Counted from the first letter of the stretch, positions 19,424 to 29,043 are shown. The stretch: DNA of 64,000 nucleotides from Citrobacter enshiensis (GCF_029338175.1 NZ_CP119862.1:4434839-4498838); one strand, 5' to 3'. The notes: generated from the sequence alone by a model not told the origin. Made by a program: numbers and translations.

Positions 19424-21736
19424 TCAATTCATCTGCTGTTCTATTGCCACATTCGCTGGCGCACTGTCGCTTTTTATCACTGCCTGATGCAGCGCCTGCA
19501 CAAGCTGTACCCGGGTAAACGGTTTACGCAACAGCGCCACGTCCGGCAGTGCAGGATTGTCTGCCGGGCGTAAATCCTGACCGCTGATCAGCAGCAGCGT
19601 CAGATGGGGATAGTGTTTCAGCGCATGGTTCACCACATCCGCGCCGCTTAACCCGCCAGGTAGCATTAAGTCACTGATAAAAATGTCGATCTCTGTGGAG
19701 GCGGCGAGCATCTGCATCGCCTGCTCGCCGTTGGCGGCTTCCAGCGTCAGGTAGCCCAACAAATGCAGCTGCTCGCACAGCGTCTGGCGTACATCGGCCT
19801 CATCTTCAAGCACCAGAACCAGTTTATCCGTGCGGGCAACGGCCTCTTCGGCCAACGGTTCCGGAGGTGTCGCAACAGGCACAATCGCGCGGGGCAGTTG
19901 CAATCTGACCGTCGTTCCCTGCCCCGGCGCACTCTCGATTTCCACCCGTCCGCCGGACTGGCGCACAAATCCGTACACCATCGAAAGCCCCAGGCCACTG
20001 CCGCTGCCGGTCTGTTTGGTGGTGAAGAACGGCTCAAAAACCTGCGCTTTGATCTCCTGCGACATCCCGCAGCCGTGATCCGCAATCTCCAGAATCACCA
20101 TATCTTCTTTGCGCCCGCTGCTGCGTGTGACGCGCTGATTCCAGGTGCGAATTTTGATGGTGCCCATCTGCCCCTCCATCGCATCACGGGCGTTCATCAC
20201 CAGGTTGATGAGGGCATTCTCCAGTTGGCTGACGTCAATCCACGCGGGCCAGGCGGGCGACTGGGCTTCAATGTCCAGCGTCAGGGTGGCGGGCAACGAG
20301 TGGCGCATCAGTTCGCCAAGATTCTCCAGCAACGTTCTCAACTCCACCGCATGGGGATGCAGGGACTGCTTGCGTGAGAAGGCCAGTAGCCGCTGGGTCA
20401 GCAACGCCCCACGTTCCGCCGCTTTTAGCGCCCGCGAAATGCGCGCCGCATCCGGCGAGTCGGGGTTAACCAACTCCAGACTGCCAATGATCACCGCCAG
20501 CAGATTGTTAAAGTCATGCGCCAGCCCTCCCGTCAGTTGCCCTACCGCTTTCATTTTCTGGCTGTGCAGCAGCGCTTCCTCCAGCCCTTTGCGCTCGATT
20601 CTGTCGATTTCCAGTTGCGTGCTTTTTTCCTTCAATAGGCGCGAGGTGTGCTCCAGCGAGGCGGTATTACGGGCAAAAACGTTGAACGCGCGCGCCAGTT
20701 CTCCCAGTTCGTCGCGCCGCTGCAAGGCAGGGACGCTGACGTCCGATTCGCCGTGCGCCAGGCGGGTCATTGCCCGCGAGATTGCCGTCAGGTTGGAGCC
20801 GAGATTGCGGTAAATATACCAGCCCGCAAACCCGGTAATGACAATCGCCAGCAGGGCAAATGTCATGATAAACATGATGATAGACTGCAACTCCTGATGG
20901 CTTTGCGCCACACGCTGCTCTGAACTGGCCGCCACCTGCGCCACATATTGGTTGATGTCGCTGTTGAGGATCGCCACCAGCGCTTTGATGTGGAACATAT
21001 GCCAGATGATCGCCAAATCGCTTTGTTCCAGCGCCGCCGAGAGCGGTTCAAGCTGGTGTAACTCCTGATTGAAGTCACTGAGGATGCCGTTGACCAGCGG
21101 GCGGGCGTTACGCGTTGGCAACAGGGGCATCACGCCATCCAGTTGCTTGACCACAGAGCGCGGCGTGGGTGTTTCGATGGCCGCCACAATCAGCCTGTCC
21201 ATCTGAGCAAGCAACACCGCATCCTGCGCCGCATTGATCGTTTGCAAATGCCGCAGATAGCTCAAATTCTGATACAGCGAACTCAGTAGCGCGTTACGCT
21301 CAAGATGTCGTCGCTGCCCGCGCTGAAGCATGCCCGCTACGCTGGTTTGCAGTTCGTTGCTGCGCTGAATAATGCGGGCGACCAGCTCCGGCTCCTGCTG
21401 CGCCAGCGGGGCGGCGGCCAGTTGTTCCAGCGACTGTTTCAGCGCACGCTGCGTCTCCTGTAAGCGTTCCGCCTCACCTTTATATTCCAGCGCGCCGACC
21501 ACCTGCGACAGTCGCACCGCCGCCGTCGCCACGTTGGCGGTGTCGCGCGCCAGATTCATGCTGCCAGTCATGTCATCAACAGTCTGCTGTTGTACCTGCT
21601 CCTGAATCTGGCTGGCGTGCCGAAAACCCAGCACCGCCACGCCGCTCACCATCAGCGTGACCGCCACCACCAGTAGGTTAAAGAACAGCAATCGCCCGCG
21701 CGCGCTGGCGAAAAAGTGACGCCCAGGCTGCGGCAT
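19424..21736 (-). CDS. Hybrid sensor histidine kinase of the sugar cluster
   Basis: A 770-residue protein. TM1 is near residues 16-38; a long helical periplasmic sensor follows (about 40-285); TM2 is near 285-308; then HAMP, a HisKA domain with H-box GGLAHDFNNLL (His near 406), a HATPase domain (NLVMNARDAM; GCGMS; GSGSGLGLSMVYG) and a receiver domain with DEADVR and phospho-Asp in FISDLMLPGG near residue 688. No Hpt domain is present. The start at 21736 is set by GGAG six bases upstream; the open frame continues far upstream only as a shadow of the ABC gene. It diverges from the ABC operon. The helical sensor resembles TorS-type sensors that read a periplasmic binding protein, so sensing through the nearby binding protein is plausible but not shown. 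Confidence 0.85.
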   Translation of the reverse strand: MPQPGRHFFASARGRLLFFNLLVVAVTLMVSGVAVLGFRHASQIQEQVQQQTVDDMTGSMNLARDTANVATAAVRLSQVVGALEYKGEAERLQETQRALKQSLEQLAAAPLAQQEPELVARIIQRSNELQTSVAGMLQRGQRRHLERNALLSSLYQNLSYLRHLQTINAAQDAVLLAQMDRLIVAAIETPTPRSVVKQLDGVMPLLPTRNARPLVNGILSDFNQELHQLEPLSAALEQSDLAIIWHMFHIKALVAILNSDINQYVAQVAASSEQRVAQSHQELQSIIMFIMTFALLAIVITGFAGWYIYRNLGSNLTAISRAMTRLAHGESDVSVPALQRRDELGELARAFNVFARNTASLEHTSRLLKEKSTQLEIDRIERKGLEEALLHSQKMKAVGQLTGGLAHDFNNLLAVIIGSLELVNPDSPDAARISRALKAAERGALLTQRLLAFSRKQSLHPHAVELRTLLENLGELMRHSLPATLTLDIEAQSPAWPAWIDVSQLENALINLVMNARDAMEGQMGTIKIRTWNQRVTRSSGRKEDMVILEIADHGCGMSQEIKAQVFEPFFTTKQTGSGSGLGLSMVYGFVRQSGGRVEIESAPGQGTTVRLQLPRAIVPVATPPEPLAEEAVARTDKLVLVLEDEADVRQTLCEQLHLLGYLTLEAANGEQAMQMLAASTEIDIFISDLMLPGGLSGADVVNHALKHYPHLTLLLISGQDLRPADNPALPDVALLRKPFTRVQLVQALHQAVIKSDSAPANVAIEQQMN

Positions 21737-21765
21737 ATCACGCTCCATGAAGAAAAATATCACTA

Positions 21766-21790
21766 TGACAAATATGAACGGCTTCTGACA
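21766..21790. promoter_or_regulatory. Candidate response-regulator direct repeat
   Basis: TGACA occurs twice (21766-21770 and 21786-21790) with a period of exactly 20 bases, each followed by an AT-rich triplet, in the gap between the divergent sensor and ABC genes. OmpR-family regulators bind direct repeats on one DNA face. Assignment to the cluster's regulator is inference. Confidence 0.35.
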
Positions 21791-21850
21791 TTTTGCATTT
21801 ACTTTCCTGTGATGGACTGCTGATATCGACAACCCCGCAGGAGATCCGCC

Positions 21851-23371
21851 ATGAGCAGGGCACCGGTTCTGGAGATGCGCAATATTGCCAAGGCCTTTGG
21901 CAAATTTTACGCACTGAAAGGGGTCGATCTGACGGTATATCCCGGCGAAATCCACGCCCTGATGGGTGAAAACGGCGCGGGAAAAAGCACCCTGATGAAG
22001 GTGCTTGCCGGGGCGTACAGCGCCACCAGCGGCGAGATTCTGATCGACGGTCAGCCTTTCCATATCAAAGGCCCAAAAGACGCCCTGAGCGCAGGCATTA
22101 CCCTGATTTATCAGGAGATGCAGCTTGCCCCGAACCTGACAGTGGCGGAGAACATTTTCCTCGGCAGTGAACTGTCGCGCGGCGGGCTGGTGCAACGCAA
22201 AGAGATGGTCCTGCAGGCGCAGCAGGTGATCGATCGCCTCGGCGCGCACTTTAAAGCCAGCGATAAAGTGATGCGACTGACCATCGCCGAACAACAGCAG
22301 GTGGAAATCGCCCGCGCCCTGCACCGCAACAGCCGCATTCTGGTGATGGATGAACCCACCGCCGCCCTCTCCTCGCGTGAAACCCACCGCCTGTTTGAAC
22401 TGATCATGCGTCTGCGTGATGAAGGGATGGCAATTATCTATATCAGCCACCGCATGGCGGAAGTGTATGAACTTTCCGATCGCGTCAGCGTGCTGCGCGA
22501 CGGTCAGTACGTCGGCAGCCTGACCCGCGACAAACTCAACGCCGCCGAACTGGTGCGCATGATGGTGGGTCGGCCACTGAGCGATCTGTTCAACAAAGAG
22601 CGCGATATTCCCTTAGGCAAAGCGCGCCTGAATGTCCATCACCTGACCGATGGCGGCAAAGTGCAGCCGTGCAGTTTACTGGTGCGTTCCGGGGAAATTG
22701 TCGGCCTGGCAGGACTGGTCGGCGCCGGGCGCTCTGAACTGGCGCAACTGATTTTTGGCGTGCGCAAAGCCACCGGCGGCATGATTGAAGTGGATGGCGA
22801 GCCGGTGGTGATCCACTCCCCACGCGAAGCCATCGACTATGGCATCGGTTTTCTCACCGAGAACCGCAAAGAACAGGGGCTGTTTTTAGAACTGGCGGCG
22901 GCGGAGAACATCACCATGGCGACGCTGGAGCGTGACGCCACCTGGGGCATGCTCAACCGTAAAAAAGCGCAGACGATCTCCGACGATGCAATTCAGTTAC
23001 TCAACATCCGTGTGCCGCATGCGCAGGTACGGGCGGGCGGGCTTTCCGGCGGCAATCAGCAAAAGTTGTTGATTTCGCGCTGGGTGGCGATTGGTCCGCG
23101 CATTTTGATCCTTGATGAACCGACGCGCGGCGTGGATGTCGGCGCCAAAAGCGAGATCTACCGCATCATGAATGACATGGCGCGCCAGGGCGTGGCGATC
23201 CTGATGATCTCCAGCGAACTGCCGGAGGTCGTCGGCATGAGCGATCGGGTGTACGTCATGCACGAAGGCAGCATTGCCGGAGAACTGAACGGAAAAAGTA
23301 TTTCTCAGGAAAACATTATGACGCTGGCCACCGGCGCGAACGACTCCCCCCCTCAGGCGAGGCAACCATGA
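21851..23371 (+). CDS. Sugar ABC importer, double ATP-binding protein
   Basis: A 506-residue RbsA/AraG/AlsA-type protein with two fused ATPase halves. The first half has Walker [10 protein letters not shown] and Walker B LVMDEP; the second has a degenerate Walker A (GLVGAGRSE) as usual in this family, a signature [14 protein letters not shown] and Walker [12 protein letters not shown]. It powers uptake of a monosaccharide with the next two genes. AGGAG precedes the ATG. The position corresponds to the K-12 allose locus, but the following enzymes differ, so the sugar is probably not allose. Confidence 0.9.
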   Translation: MSRAPVLEMRNIAKAFGKFYALKGVDLTVYPGEIHALMGENGAGKSTLMKVLAGAYSATSGEILIDGQPFHIKGPKDALSAGITLIYQEMQLAPNLTVAENIFLGSELSRGGLVQRKEMVLQAQQVIDRLGAHFKASDKVMRLTIAEQQQVEIARALHRNSRILVMDEPTAALSSRETHRLFELIMRLRDEGMAIIYISHRMAEVYELSDRVSVLRDGQYVGSLTRDKLNAAELVRMMVGRPLSDLFNKERDIPLGKARLNVHHLTDGGKVQPCSLLVRSGEIVGLAGLVGAGRSELAQLIFGVRKATGGMIEVDGEPVVIHSPREAIDYGIGFLTENRKEQGLFLELAAAENITMATLERDATWGMLNRKKAQTISDDAIQLLNIRVPHAQVRAGGLSGGNQQKLLISRWVAIGPRILILDEPTRGVDVGAKSEIYRIMNDMARQGVAILMISSELPEVVGMSDRVYVMHEGSIAGELNGKSISQENIMTLATGANDSPPQARQP

Positions 23372-24363
23372 ATAATTCAACCACTCCCCAGCAGGTGGCG
23401 AAATCCGCCTCCGCCAAAAAAATGCTGATGGGCGATCTGATGCAAACCGTCGGTATCCTGCCCATTCTTATCCTGATCGTCGCGGTATTTGGCTTTATCG
23501 CGCCCAACTTTTTTACCGAGAGCAACCTGCTGAATATTACCCGTCAGGCGTCGATCAACATCGTATTAGCGGCGGGCATGACCTTCATCATTCTGACCGG
23601 CGGTATCGATCTTTCCGTCGGGTCGATTCTTGGCACCACGGCGGTGGCGGCGATGGTGGTTTCACTGATCCCCGAATTCGCCATGCTCTCTGTGCCCGTC
23701 GCGCTGATGCTCGGTATGCTGCTGGGCTTGTTTAACGGTGCGCTGGTGGCCTTTGCCGGACTGCCGCCGTTTATTGTCACCCTCGGCACTTACACGGCGC
23801 TGCGCGGCGGCGCCTATCTGCTGGCGGACGGCACCACGGTGATTAACTCCAATATCAGTTTCGAGTGGATCGGCAACAACTATCTCGGGCCGATTCCGTG
23901 GCTGGTGGTGATTGCGCTGGCGGTCATTGTGGTGTGCTGGTTTATTTTGCGCCGCACCACGCTGGGCGTTCATATCTACGCAGTCGGCGGCAATATGCAG
24001 GCGGCGCGCTTAACCGGCATCAAAGTGTGGCTGGTGCTGCTGTTTGTATACGGCATGAGCGGCCTGCTTTCCGGACTTGGCGGGGTGATGAGCGCCTCAC
24101 GTCTGTACAGCGCCAACGGCAACTTAGGCATGGGTTACGAGCTGGACGCCATCGCCGCGGTGATCCTCGGCGGCACCAGTTTTGTCGGCGGGATCGGCAC
24201 GATCACCGGCACGCTGGTGGGGGCGTTGATCATTGCCACACTTAATAACGGCATGACGCTAATGGGCGTTTCGTATTTCTGGCAACTGGTGATCAAAGGG
24301 GCGGTGATCATCATTGCGGTGCTGATCGATAAATACCGTACCCGACATCATCAAAGTGCATAA
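23368..24363 (+). CDS. Sugar ABC importer permease (RbsC-like)
   Basis: A 331-residue membrane protein of the branched-chain amino-acid/ribose permease family with about ten TM segments. Family motifs are clear: [23 protein letters not shown] near TM2-3 and [22 protein letters not shown] near the C-terminal third. The ATG overlaps the ATPase stop by 4 bases (ATGA), so translation is coupled. A REP follows before the binding-protein gene. Confidence 0.9.
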   Translation: MNNSTTPQQVAKSASAKKMLMGDLMQTVGILPILILIVAVFGFIAPNFFTESNLLNITRQASINIVLAAGMTFIILTGGIDLSVGSILGTTAVAAMVVSLIPEFAMLSVPVALMLGMLLGLFNGALVAFAGLPPFIVTLGTYTALRGGAYLLADGTTVINSNISFEWIGNNYLGPIPWLVVIALAVIVVCWFILRRTTLGVHIYAVGGNMQAARLTGIKVWLVLLFVYGMSGLLSGLGGVMSASRLYSANGNLGMGYELDAIAAVILGGTSFVGGIGTITGTLVGALIIATLNNGMTLMGVSYFWQLVIKGAVIIIAVLIDKYRTRHHQSA

Positions 24364-24368
24364 CACAC

Positions 24369-24427
24369 CTGCCGGCCTTATCCGTCCTACACCCCCGTAG
24401 GTCTGATAAGCGTAGCGCCATCAGGCA
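24369..24427. repeat. REP pair between permease and binding-protein genes
   Basis: Inverted REP-type units (TGCCGGCCTTATCCG and GTAGGTCTGATAAGCG...GCCATCAGGCA) lie between the permease and binding-protein genes of the importer. Confidence 0.8.
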
Positions 24428-24463
24428 ATGACAACAAAAAGTACCCTACGTGAGGAAAAGACT

Positions 24464-25405
24464 ATGCGTTTGAAGCCATTAGTAACCGCGCTCTGTGCAG
24501 GCGCGCTGCTGACCGCAGCACCGTTTACGCAGGCCAAAGATCTCAAATCGATCGGCGTGACGGTGGGCGATCTTGCCAACCCGTTCTTCGTGCAGATCAC
24601 CAAAGGTGCAGAGCTGGAAGCGCGCAAGCTGGCGGGTGACGGCGTGAAAGTGACGCTGGTTTCCAGCGGTTACGATCTGGGCCAACAGGTGTCGCAGATC
24701 GACAACTTTATCGCCGCCAAAGTCGACATGATAATCCTTAACGCGGCGGATTCGAAAGGGATCGGCCCGGCGGTGAAGCGGGCAAAAAACGCGGGGATCG
24801 TGGTCGTCGCGGTTGACGTCGCGGCAGAAGGCGCTGATGCCACCATTACCTCCAATAACACCCAGGCGGGGGAAATGGCGTGTAAATACATCACCGATCG
24901 CCTGAAAGGCAAAGGCAATGTGGTGATCATCAACGGACCGCCGGTATCTGCCGTACAGAACCGGGTAGAAGGCTGTCAGACCGAATTCAAAAAACATCCG
25001 GACATCAAGGTGCTTTCCGATAACCAGAACGCCAAAGGCAGTCGTGAAGGCGGACTGGAAGTGATGACCGCCCTGCTGGCGGCGAATCCGAAGATCGACG
25101 GCGTGTTTGCGATTAACGATCCGACGGCGATCGGCGCCGATCTCGCAGCAAAACAGGCGCAACGTAACGAATTCTTTATTGTTGGTGTCGATGGCAGCCC
25201 GGATGCCGAAGAGGCGTTGAAGCGTGAGAACTCGCTGTTTGTCGCCACGCCTGCACAGGATCCACAGGTTATGGCGGCAAAAGCGGTAGAAATCGGCTAT
25301 GACATTCTACAGGGGAAACCTGCACCGAAAGAGCCTGTGCTGATCCCGGTGACGATGATCGATAAGAGCAACGTCGGTGGCTATAAGGGTTGGACGGTGA
25401 AATAG
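24464..25405 (+). CDS. Periplasmic sugar-binding protein (RbsB-like)
   Basis: A 313-residue type I periplasmic-binding protein. A Sec signal ends near TQA in APFTQAKDL (about residue 25). The mature part follows the ribose-binding-protein pattern: IGVTVGDLANPFFVQITKGAE, QVSQIDNFIAAKVDMIILNAAD, GVFAINDPTAIGA. The start at 24464 has GAGGAAAAG upstream; twelve codons of open frame before it are not signal-like. It supplies sugar to the importer and may also present ligand to the hybrid kinase. Confidence 0.9.
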   Translation: MRLKPLVTALCAGALLTAAPFTQAKDLKSIGVTVGDLANPFFVQITKGAELEARKLAGDGVKVTLVSSGYDLGQQVSQIDNFIAAKVDMIILNAADSKGIGPAVKRAKNAGIVVVAVDVAAEGADATITSNNTQAGEMACKYITDRLKGKGNVVIINGPPVSAVQNRVEGCQTEFKKHPDIKVLSDNQNAKGSREGGLEVMTALLAANPKIDGVFAINDPTAIGADLAAKQAQRNEFFIVGVDGSPDAEEALKRENSLFVATPAQDPQVMAAKAVEIGYDILQGKPAPKEPVLIPVTMIDKSNVGGYKGWTVK

Positions 25406-25420
25406 CGGCAAGCGGCCTCT

Positions 25421-25457
25421 GTCCAGGCCTGATAAGCGCAGCGCCATCAGGCCTGGA
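25421..25457. repeat. REP element before the isomerase gene
   Basis: GTCCAGGCCTGATAAGCGCA followed by GCGCCATCAGGCCTGGA forms a REP-type inverted repeat in the gap between the binding-protein and isomerase genes. Confidence 0.8.
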
Positions 25458-25487
25458 AGGCGACATCACATAAGGAGGATCCTGTCC

Positions 25488-26171
25488 ATGAAACGCTCCG
25501 AAATAAACGAAATCCTCGGTCATACACGGCAGTTTTTTTCCATGCATGACGTCCATCTTCCGCCCTTCGCCAGCTTTGCGCCAACGCAATGGCGACAGCT
25601 GGATGCCGAGGTCTGGCGTGAAGTGTTCGATCTCAAGCTTGGCTGGGATGTGACGGCTTTTGGCGGGGAAAACTTTGCCGCCTTAGGGTTAACGCTGTTT
25701 ACCCTGCGCAACGGTTCACCTAACGCCTTCCCTTACGAAAAGTGCTACGCCGAAAAAATCATGCATGTGCGGGACGCGCAAATCACGCCGATGCATTTTC
25801 ACTGGCGCAAGCATGAGGACATCATCAATCGCGGCGGCGGTAATCTGATCGTTGAGTTGTGGAACGCCGACGCCCACGATCAAACAGATAACAGCGCTGT
25901 CACGGTGGTGATTGATGGCTGCCGACAAACCCACGCGGCGGGCAGCCAGCTGCGCCTGATGCCTGGAGAGAGCATCTGCCTGACGCCCGGTCTGTATCAC
26001 AGCTTTTGGGCAGAGTCTGGATTCGGCGATGTGCTGGTCGGCGAAGTCTCTTCCGTCAATGACGACGACCACGACAACCACTTCCTGCAGCCACTCGCCC
26101 GTTATAACGACATTGAAGAAGATGAACCGGCGCAACTGGTGCTGTGTAACGAGTATCGACTGTTCCGTTGA
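25488..26171 (+). CDS. D-lyxose isomerase family sugar isomerase
   Basis: A 227-residue cupin-fold protein of the D-lyxose ketol-isomerase family. The metal-binding cluster is visible as MHFHWRKHEDIINRGGGNLIVELW, with His, His and Glu ligands, and a later His in TPGLYHSFWAE. From memory, a related E. coli O157:H7 protein (Z5688) was shown to be a D-lyxose isomerase that also acts on mannose. The predicted reaction is D-lyxose to D-xylulose. AAGGAGG lies 9 bases before the ATG. It is followed by aldolase and kinase genes, so it is likely the first catabolic step. Confidence 0.85.
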   Translation: MKRSEINEILGHTRQFFSMHDVHLPPFASFAPTQWRQLDAEVWREVFDLKLGWDVTAFGGENFAALGLTLFTLRNGSPNAFPYEKCYAEKIMHVRDAQITPMHFHWRKHEDIINRGGGNLIVELWNADAHDQTDNSAVTVVIDGCRQTHAAGSQLRLMPGESICLTPGLYHSFWAESGFGDVLVGEVSSVNDDDHDNHFLQPLARYNDIEEDEPAQLVLCNEYRLFR

Positions 26172-26185
26172 ACAAGGAGGCTGTT

Positions 26186-27046
26186 ATGCCACTGATTTCT
26201 CTTGCTGATGGGCTCGCCCACGCCCGTGAGCATCGCTACGCGTTAGGGGCGTTTAACGTCCTGGACTCCCACTTTTTGCGCGCGCTGTTTGCCGCGGCGA
26301 AGCAGGAACGGTCGCCGTTTATCATCAATATTGCCGAAGTGCATTTTAAGTACGTCTCGCTGGATTCGCTGGTCGAGATGATTAAATTCGAGGCTGCCCG
26401 CCACGACATTCCGGTGGTGCTTAATCTCGACCACGGTCTGCATTTTGAATCGGTGGTTCAGGCGCTACGTCTGGGCTTTAGTTCGGTGATGTTTGACGGC
26501 TCGACGCTGGAGTATGAAGAGAACATTCGCCAGACCCGCGAAGTGGTAAAAATGTGCCACGCCGTGGGCGTATCCGTAGAGGCTGAGCTGGGAGCCGTCG
26601 GCGGTGACGAAGGCGGCGCGCTGTATGGTCATGCCGACGAATCGCTGTTTACCGACCCGCTGCTGGCGCGGGACTTTGTCGACAGAACCGGGATTGACGC
26701 CCTCGCGGTCGCCATCGGCAACGCGCACGGTAAGTACAAAGGCGAGCCGAAACTCGACTTCCCACGTTTAGATGAAATCCGCCAACAGGCCGCGATCCCA
26801 CTGGTGCTGCACGGCGGTTCCGGTATCAGCGACGCTGATTTTCGTCGCGCCATCGAACTGGGTATTCACAAAATCAACTTCTACACCGGAATGTCGCAGG
26901 CGGCGCTGGCCGCCATCGAATTGCGCATGGCGAACCGCCAGCCGCTGTACGATGAATTTGCCGAGCTATTGCTGGGTATTGAGGCCGCAATTACCGATAC
27001 CGTCTCTGAGCAGATGCGCATTTTTGGCAGCGCGGGGCAAGTGTGA
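26186..27046 (+). CDS. Class II ketose-phosphate aldolase
   Basis: A 286-residue class II zinc aldolase of the FbaA/GatY/KbaY group. The catalytic and metal motifs are LNLDHG, EAELGAVGG, IGNAHGKYKGEP and LHGGSGISD. Such enzymes split a ketose phosphate to DHAP and an aldehyde. The start at 26186 has a perfect AAGGAGG five bases upstream; the open frame from 26168 is inside the isomerase stop. It overlaps the kinase gene by 4 bases. The substrate is not fixed by sequence; a ketose 1-phosphate is inferred because the cluster has only one kinase. Confidence 0.88.
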   Translation: MPLISLADGLAHAREHRYALGAFNVLDSHFLRALFAAAKQERSPFIINIAEVHFKYVSLDSLVEMIKFEAARHDIPVVLNLDHGLHFESVVQALRLGFSSVMFDGSTLEYEENIRQTREVVKMCHAVGVSVEAELGAVGGDEGGALYGHADESLFTDPLLARDFVDRTGIDALAVAIGNAHGKYKGEPKLDFPRLDEIRQQAAIPLVLHGGSGISDADFRRAIELGIHKINFYTGMSQAALAAIELRMANRQPLYDEFAELLLGIEAAITDTVSEQMRIFGSAGQV

Positions 27047-28047
27047 TGGAACGCAAAGGCATCATCGCCGCGGGCAATATGCTGGTCGATCACGTGCATC
27101 AAATTGTGCAGTGGCCGGAGCGCGGCTGGCTGGCGGAAATTAGTCACAGCGAGCGCTCTACGGGCGGCGCACCGCTCAACGTCTTGTTGACGCTGGCAAA
27201 GATGCATACCGGTTTGCCTTTGCAGGCGGTGGGGCTTATCGGTCAGGACAGCGACGGCGACTACATTATGGCGATGCTGGAGCAGTATCATGTCAATCGC
27301 CAGCACGTGCAGCGCACCACCTTCGCACCGACCTCAATGTCGCAAGTCATGACCGACCCCAGCGGCCAGCGCACCTTTTTTCACTCGCCTGGCGCAAACC
27401 GCCTGCTGGATCTGCCCGCCTTTGATCGGCTCGACAACTCAATGAAAATCTTCCATCTCGGTTATCTGCTGCTGCTCGACAGTCTGGATATGCCGGATGG
27501 CCAGTACGGTACGCGCAGCGCGCGGCTACTGGCGCAGATGCGCGAGAATGGGTTTGAAACGTCGCTGGACCTGGTCTCACGCAAGGGCGACCCGCGTTAT
27601 CAGCCGCTGGTGTTGCCCGCGTTGCCTCATCTTGATTATCTGGTGATTAACGAGCTGGAAGCCGGTGAGTTCAGCGGTCTGGAGATTCGTTATCCGGACG
27701 GCGGGCCACATATTCCGCACATCGCCAGCATCGCGCGGGAGTTGCTCAACGCGGGCGTTCGACAGCGCGTGGTGATCCACTGCCCGGAAGGGGCGTGGGG
27801 GGAAACGCCGGATCAGCCTGGCGTCTGGATACCGTCGCAGAAACTGGCGCAGGAGGAGATCGTCGGCAGCGTTGGCGCAGGCGACGCCTTTTGCGCGGGC
27901 TTCCTGTACGGCTGTCATGAGTCATGGTCGCTGGCCGACAGCATTACGCTGGCGCATGCCTGCGCACGGGCTAGCCTGCTGTGTGCGAACGCCATTGACG
28001 GCGCCAAAACGCTGGCGGAGTTAAAGGCGGAAATGCCGGATACTTGA
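27043..28047 (+). CDS. PfkB-family sugar kinase
   Basis: A 334-residue ribokinase/PfkB-family kinase. The N-terminal GN-type motif (IAAGNMLVDHVHQI), the substrate loop STGGAPLNVLLTLAKM and the catalytic motif GSVGAGDAFCAGFL (anion hole and general base Asp) are all present. It follows the aldolase with a 4-base overlap. It would phosphorylate the ketose made by the isomerase; phosphorylation at C1 is needed if the aldolase is to make DHAP directly. Confidence 0.88.
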   Translation: MMERKGIIAAGNMLVDHVHQIVQWPERGWLAEISHSERSTGGAPLNVLLTLAKMHTGLPLQAVGLIGQDSDGDYIMAMLEQYHVNRQHVQRTTFAPTSMSQVMTDPSGQRTFFHSPGANRLLDLPAFDRLDNSMKIFHLGYLLLLDSLDMPDGQYGTRSARLLAQMRENGFETSLDLVSRKGDPRYQPLVLPALPHLDYLVINELEAGEFSGLEIRYPDGGPHIPHIASIARELLNAGVRQRVVIHCPEGAWGETPDQPGVWIPSQKLAQEEIVGSVGAGDAFCAGFLYGCHESWSLADSITLAHACARASLLCANAIDGAKTLAELKAEMPDT

Positions 28048-28074
28048 TGAATTTCAGCGGTCGGATCAACAACA

Positions 28075-28806
28075 CTATGCCGCCTTGTCGTGATGCTGAA
28101 CGTCGGCGGCAAACACATACCCCAGACCGCGTATCGTTTTTATCAGCGTCGGCTGATGCGGATTGGCTTCAATTTTGCGGCGCAAACGCATGATTAACAC
28201 ATCGATGGTGCGGTCAAACACCTCGATGCTGTCGCTGTGCGTGAGTGCCAGCAACTGCTCGCGGCTCAGAACCCGACGGGCATTTTGCGCCAACGCCAAT
28301 AGCAGACTGTACTCCCCTTGCGTCAGATCTATCGTTTGCTGCTGCGGATCACGCAACTGGCAACGCCCGGTATCCAGATGCCAGCCGTTAAAAGAAAGGC
28401 CAGAGATTTGCGTCACGCCGCCTTCGGCTACCGGTACGCCGCCCCGGCGCAACACGGCTTTGACGCGCGCCACCACCACCCGGGGATTAAACGGTTTGCA
28501 GATGTAATCATCCGCCCCCATTTCCAGCCCCACCACCACATCAGACTCGCTGCTTATCCCTGTCAACATCACCACGGGCAGCGTCGGCCTGATTTTCTGG
28601 ACCTGCTGTAACACCATCAATCCGTTTATGTCGGGCAGCATCATGTCCAGCAGGACCAGCGCAATCTCGGGGCGCTCTTCGACGCAGCGTATCGCCTCCT
28701 GTCCGGTATGGCAGGCGGTAACCGCAAAAACATGCTCGCTCAACACATCCTGCAGCAGTGCGCAGATTGCGGTGTCATCATCCACGATCAAAACAGCAGG
28801 CTTCAT
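28075..28806 (-). CDS. OmpR/PhoB-type response regulator
   Basis: A 243-residue response regulator. Receiver: acidic pocket DDD at 9-11, phospho-acceptor Asp54 in LLDMMLPD and Lys in CKPFNP. DNA-binding: a winged helix with LTQGEYSLLLALAQNARRVLSREQLL and VLIMRLRRKIEANP. The start at 28806 is preferred (GGGGAAGG upstream, family start MKPAVLIVDDD); an ATG one codon earlier is possible. It converges with the kinase gene and diverges from fdhF. With the hybrid kinase at 19424-21736 it is the likely control system of the sugar operon, although the two are 6.3 kb apart. Confidence 0.87.
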   Translation of the reverse strand: MKPAVLIVDDDTAICALLQDVLSEHVFAVTACHTGQEAIRCVEERPEIALVLLDMMLPDINGLMVLQQVQKIRPTLPVVMLTGISSESDVVVGLEMGADDYICKPFNPRVVVARVKAVLRRGGVPVAEGGVTQISGLSFNGWHLDTGRCQLRDPQQQTIDLTQGEYSLLLALAQNARRVLSREQLLALTHSDSIEVFDRTIDVLIMRLRRKIEANPHQPTLIKTIRGLGYVFAADVQHHDKAA

Positions 28807-29025
28807 CATCCTTCCCCTTTCGTCTCTCACTCAGATGAGTGTGAATGATTCTGCCCGGAGTAACAGAAATTGCGCAGGAGGAGATGCTGGAAACATAAGC
28901 ACCGTCACATTGACTGGCTGTCACATATTTTGAATTCGTCACGTCAAAACTGACGACAGCCTGCTTTTCGTCAGCATTTTGCCCAAAATTTGCCCGTAAT
29001 ATCAGGGAATGCCCACAATAAAAAG

Positions 29026-29043
29026 ATGGCATAAAAGATGCAT
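29026..29043 (+). promoter_or_regulatory. Sigma-54 promoter of fdhF
   Basis: TGGCATAAAAGATGCAT has the -24 GG and -12 GC spacing of RpoN promoters and is the same as the E. coli fdhF promoter as I recall it. It is 51 bases before the fdhF ATG. FhlA sites are expected in the 100 bases upstream, where GTCA/TGAC motifs cluster near 28917-28975. Confidence 0.85.

Noticed and set aside
21749-22450. Upstream third of the 1008-codon frame that contains the hybrid kinase
   Set aside because: It is antisense to the conserved ABC ATPase gene; the kinase has a good start with ribosome-binding site at 21736.
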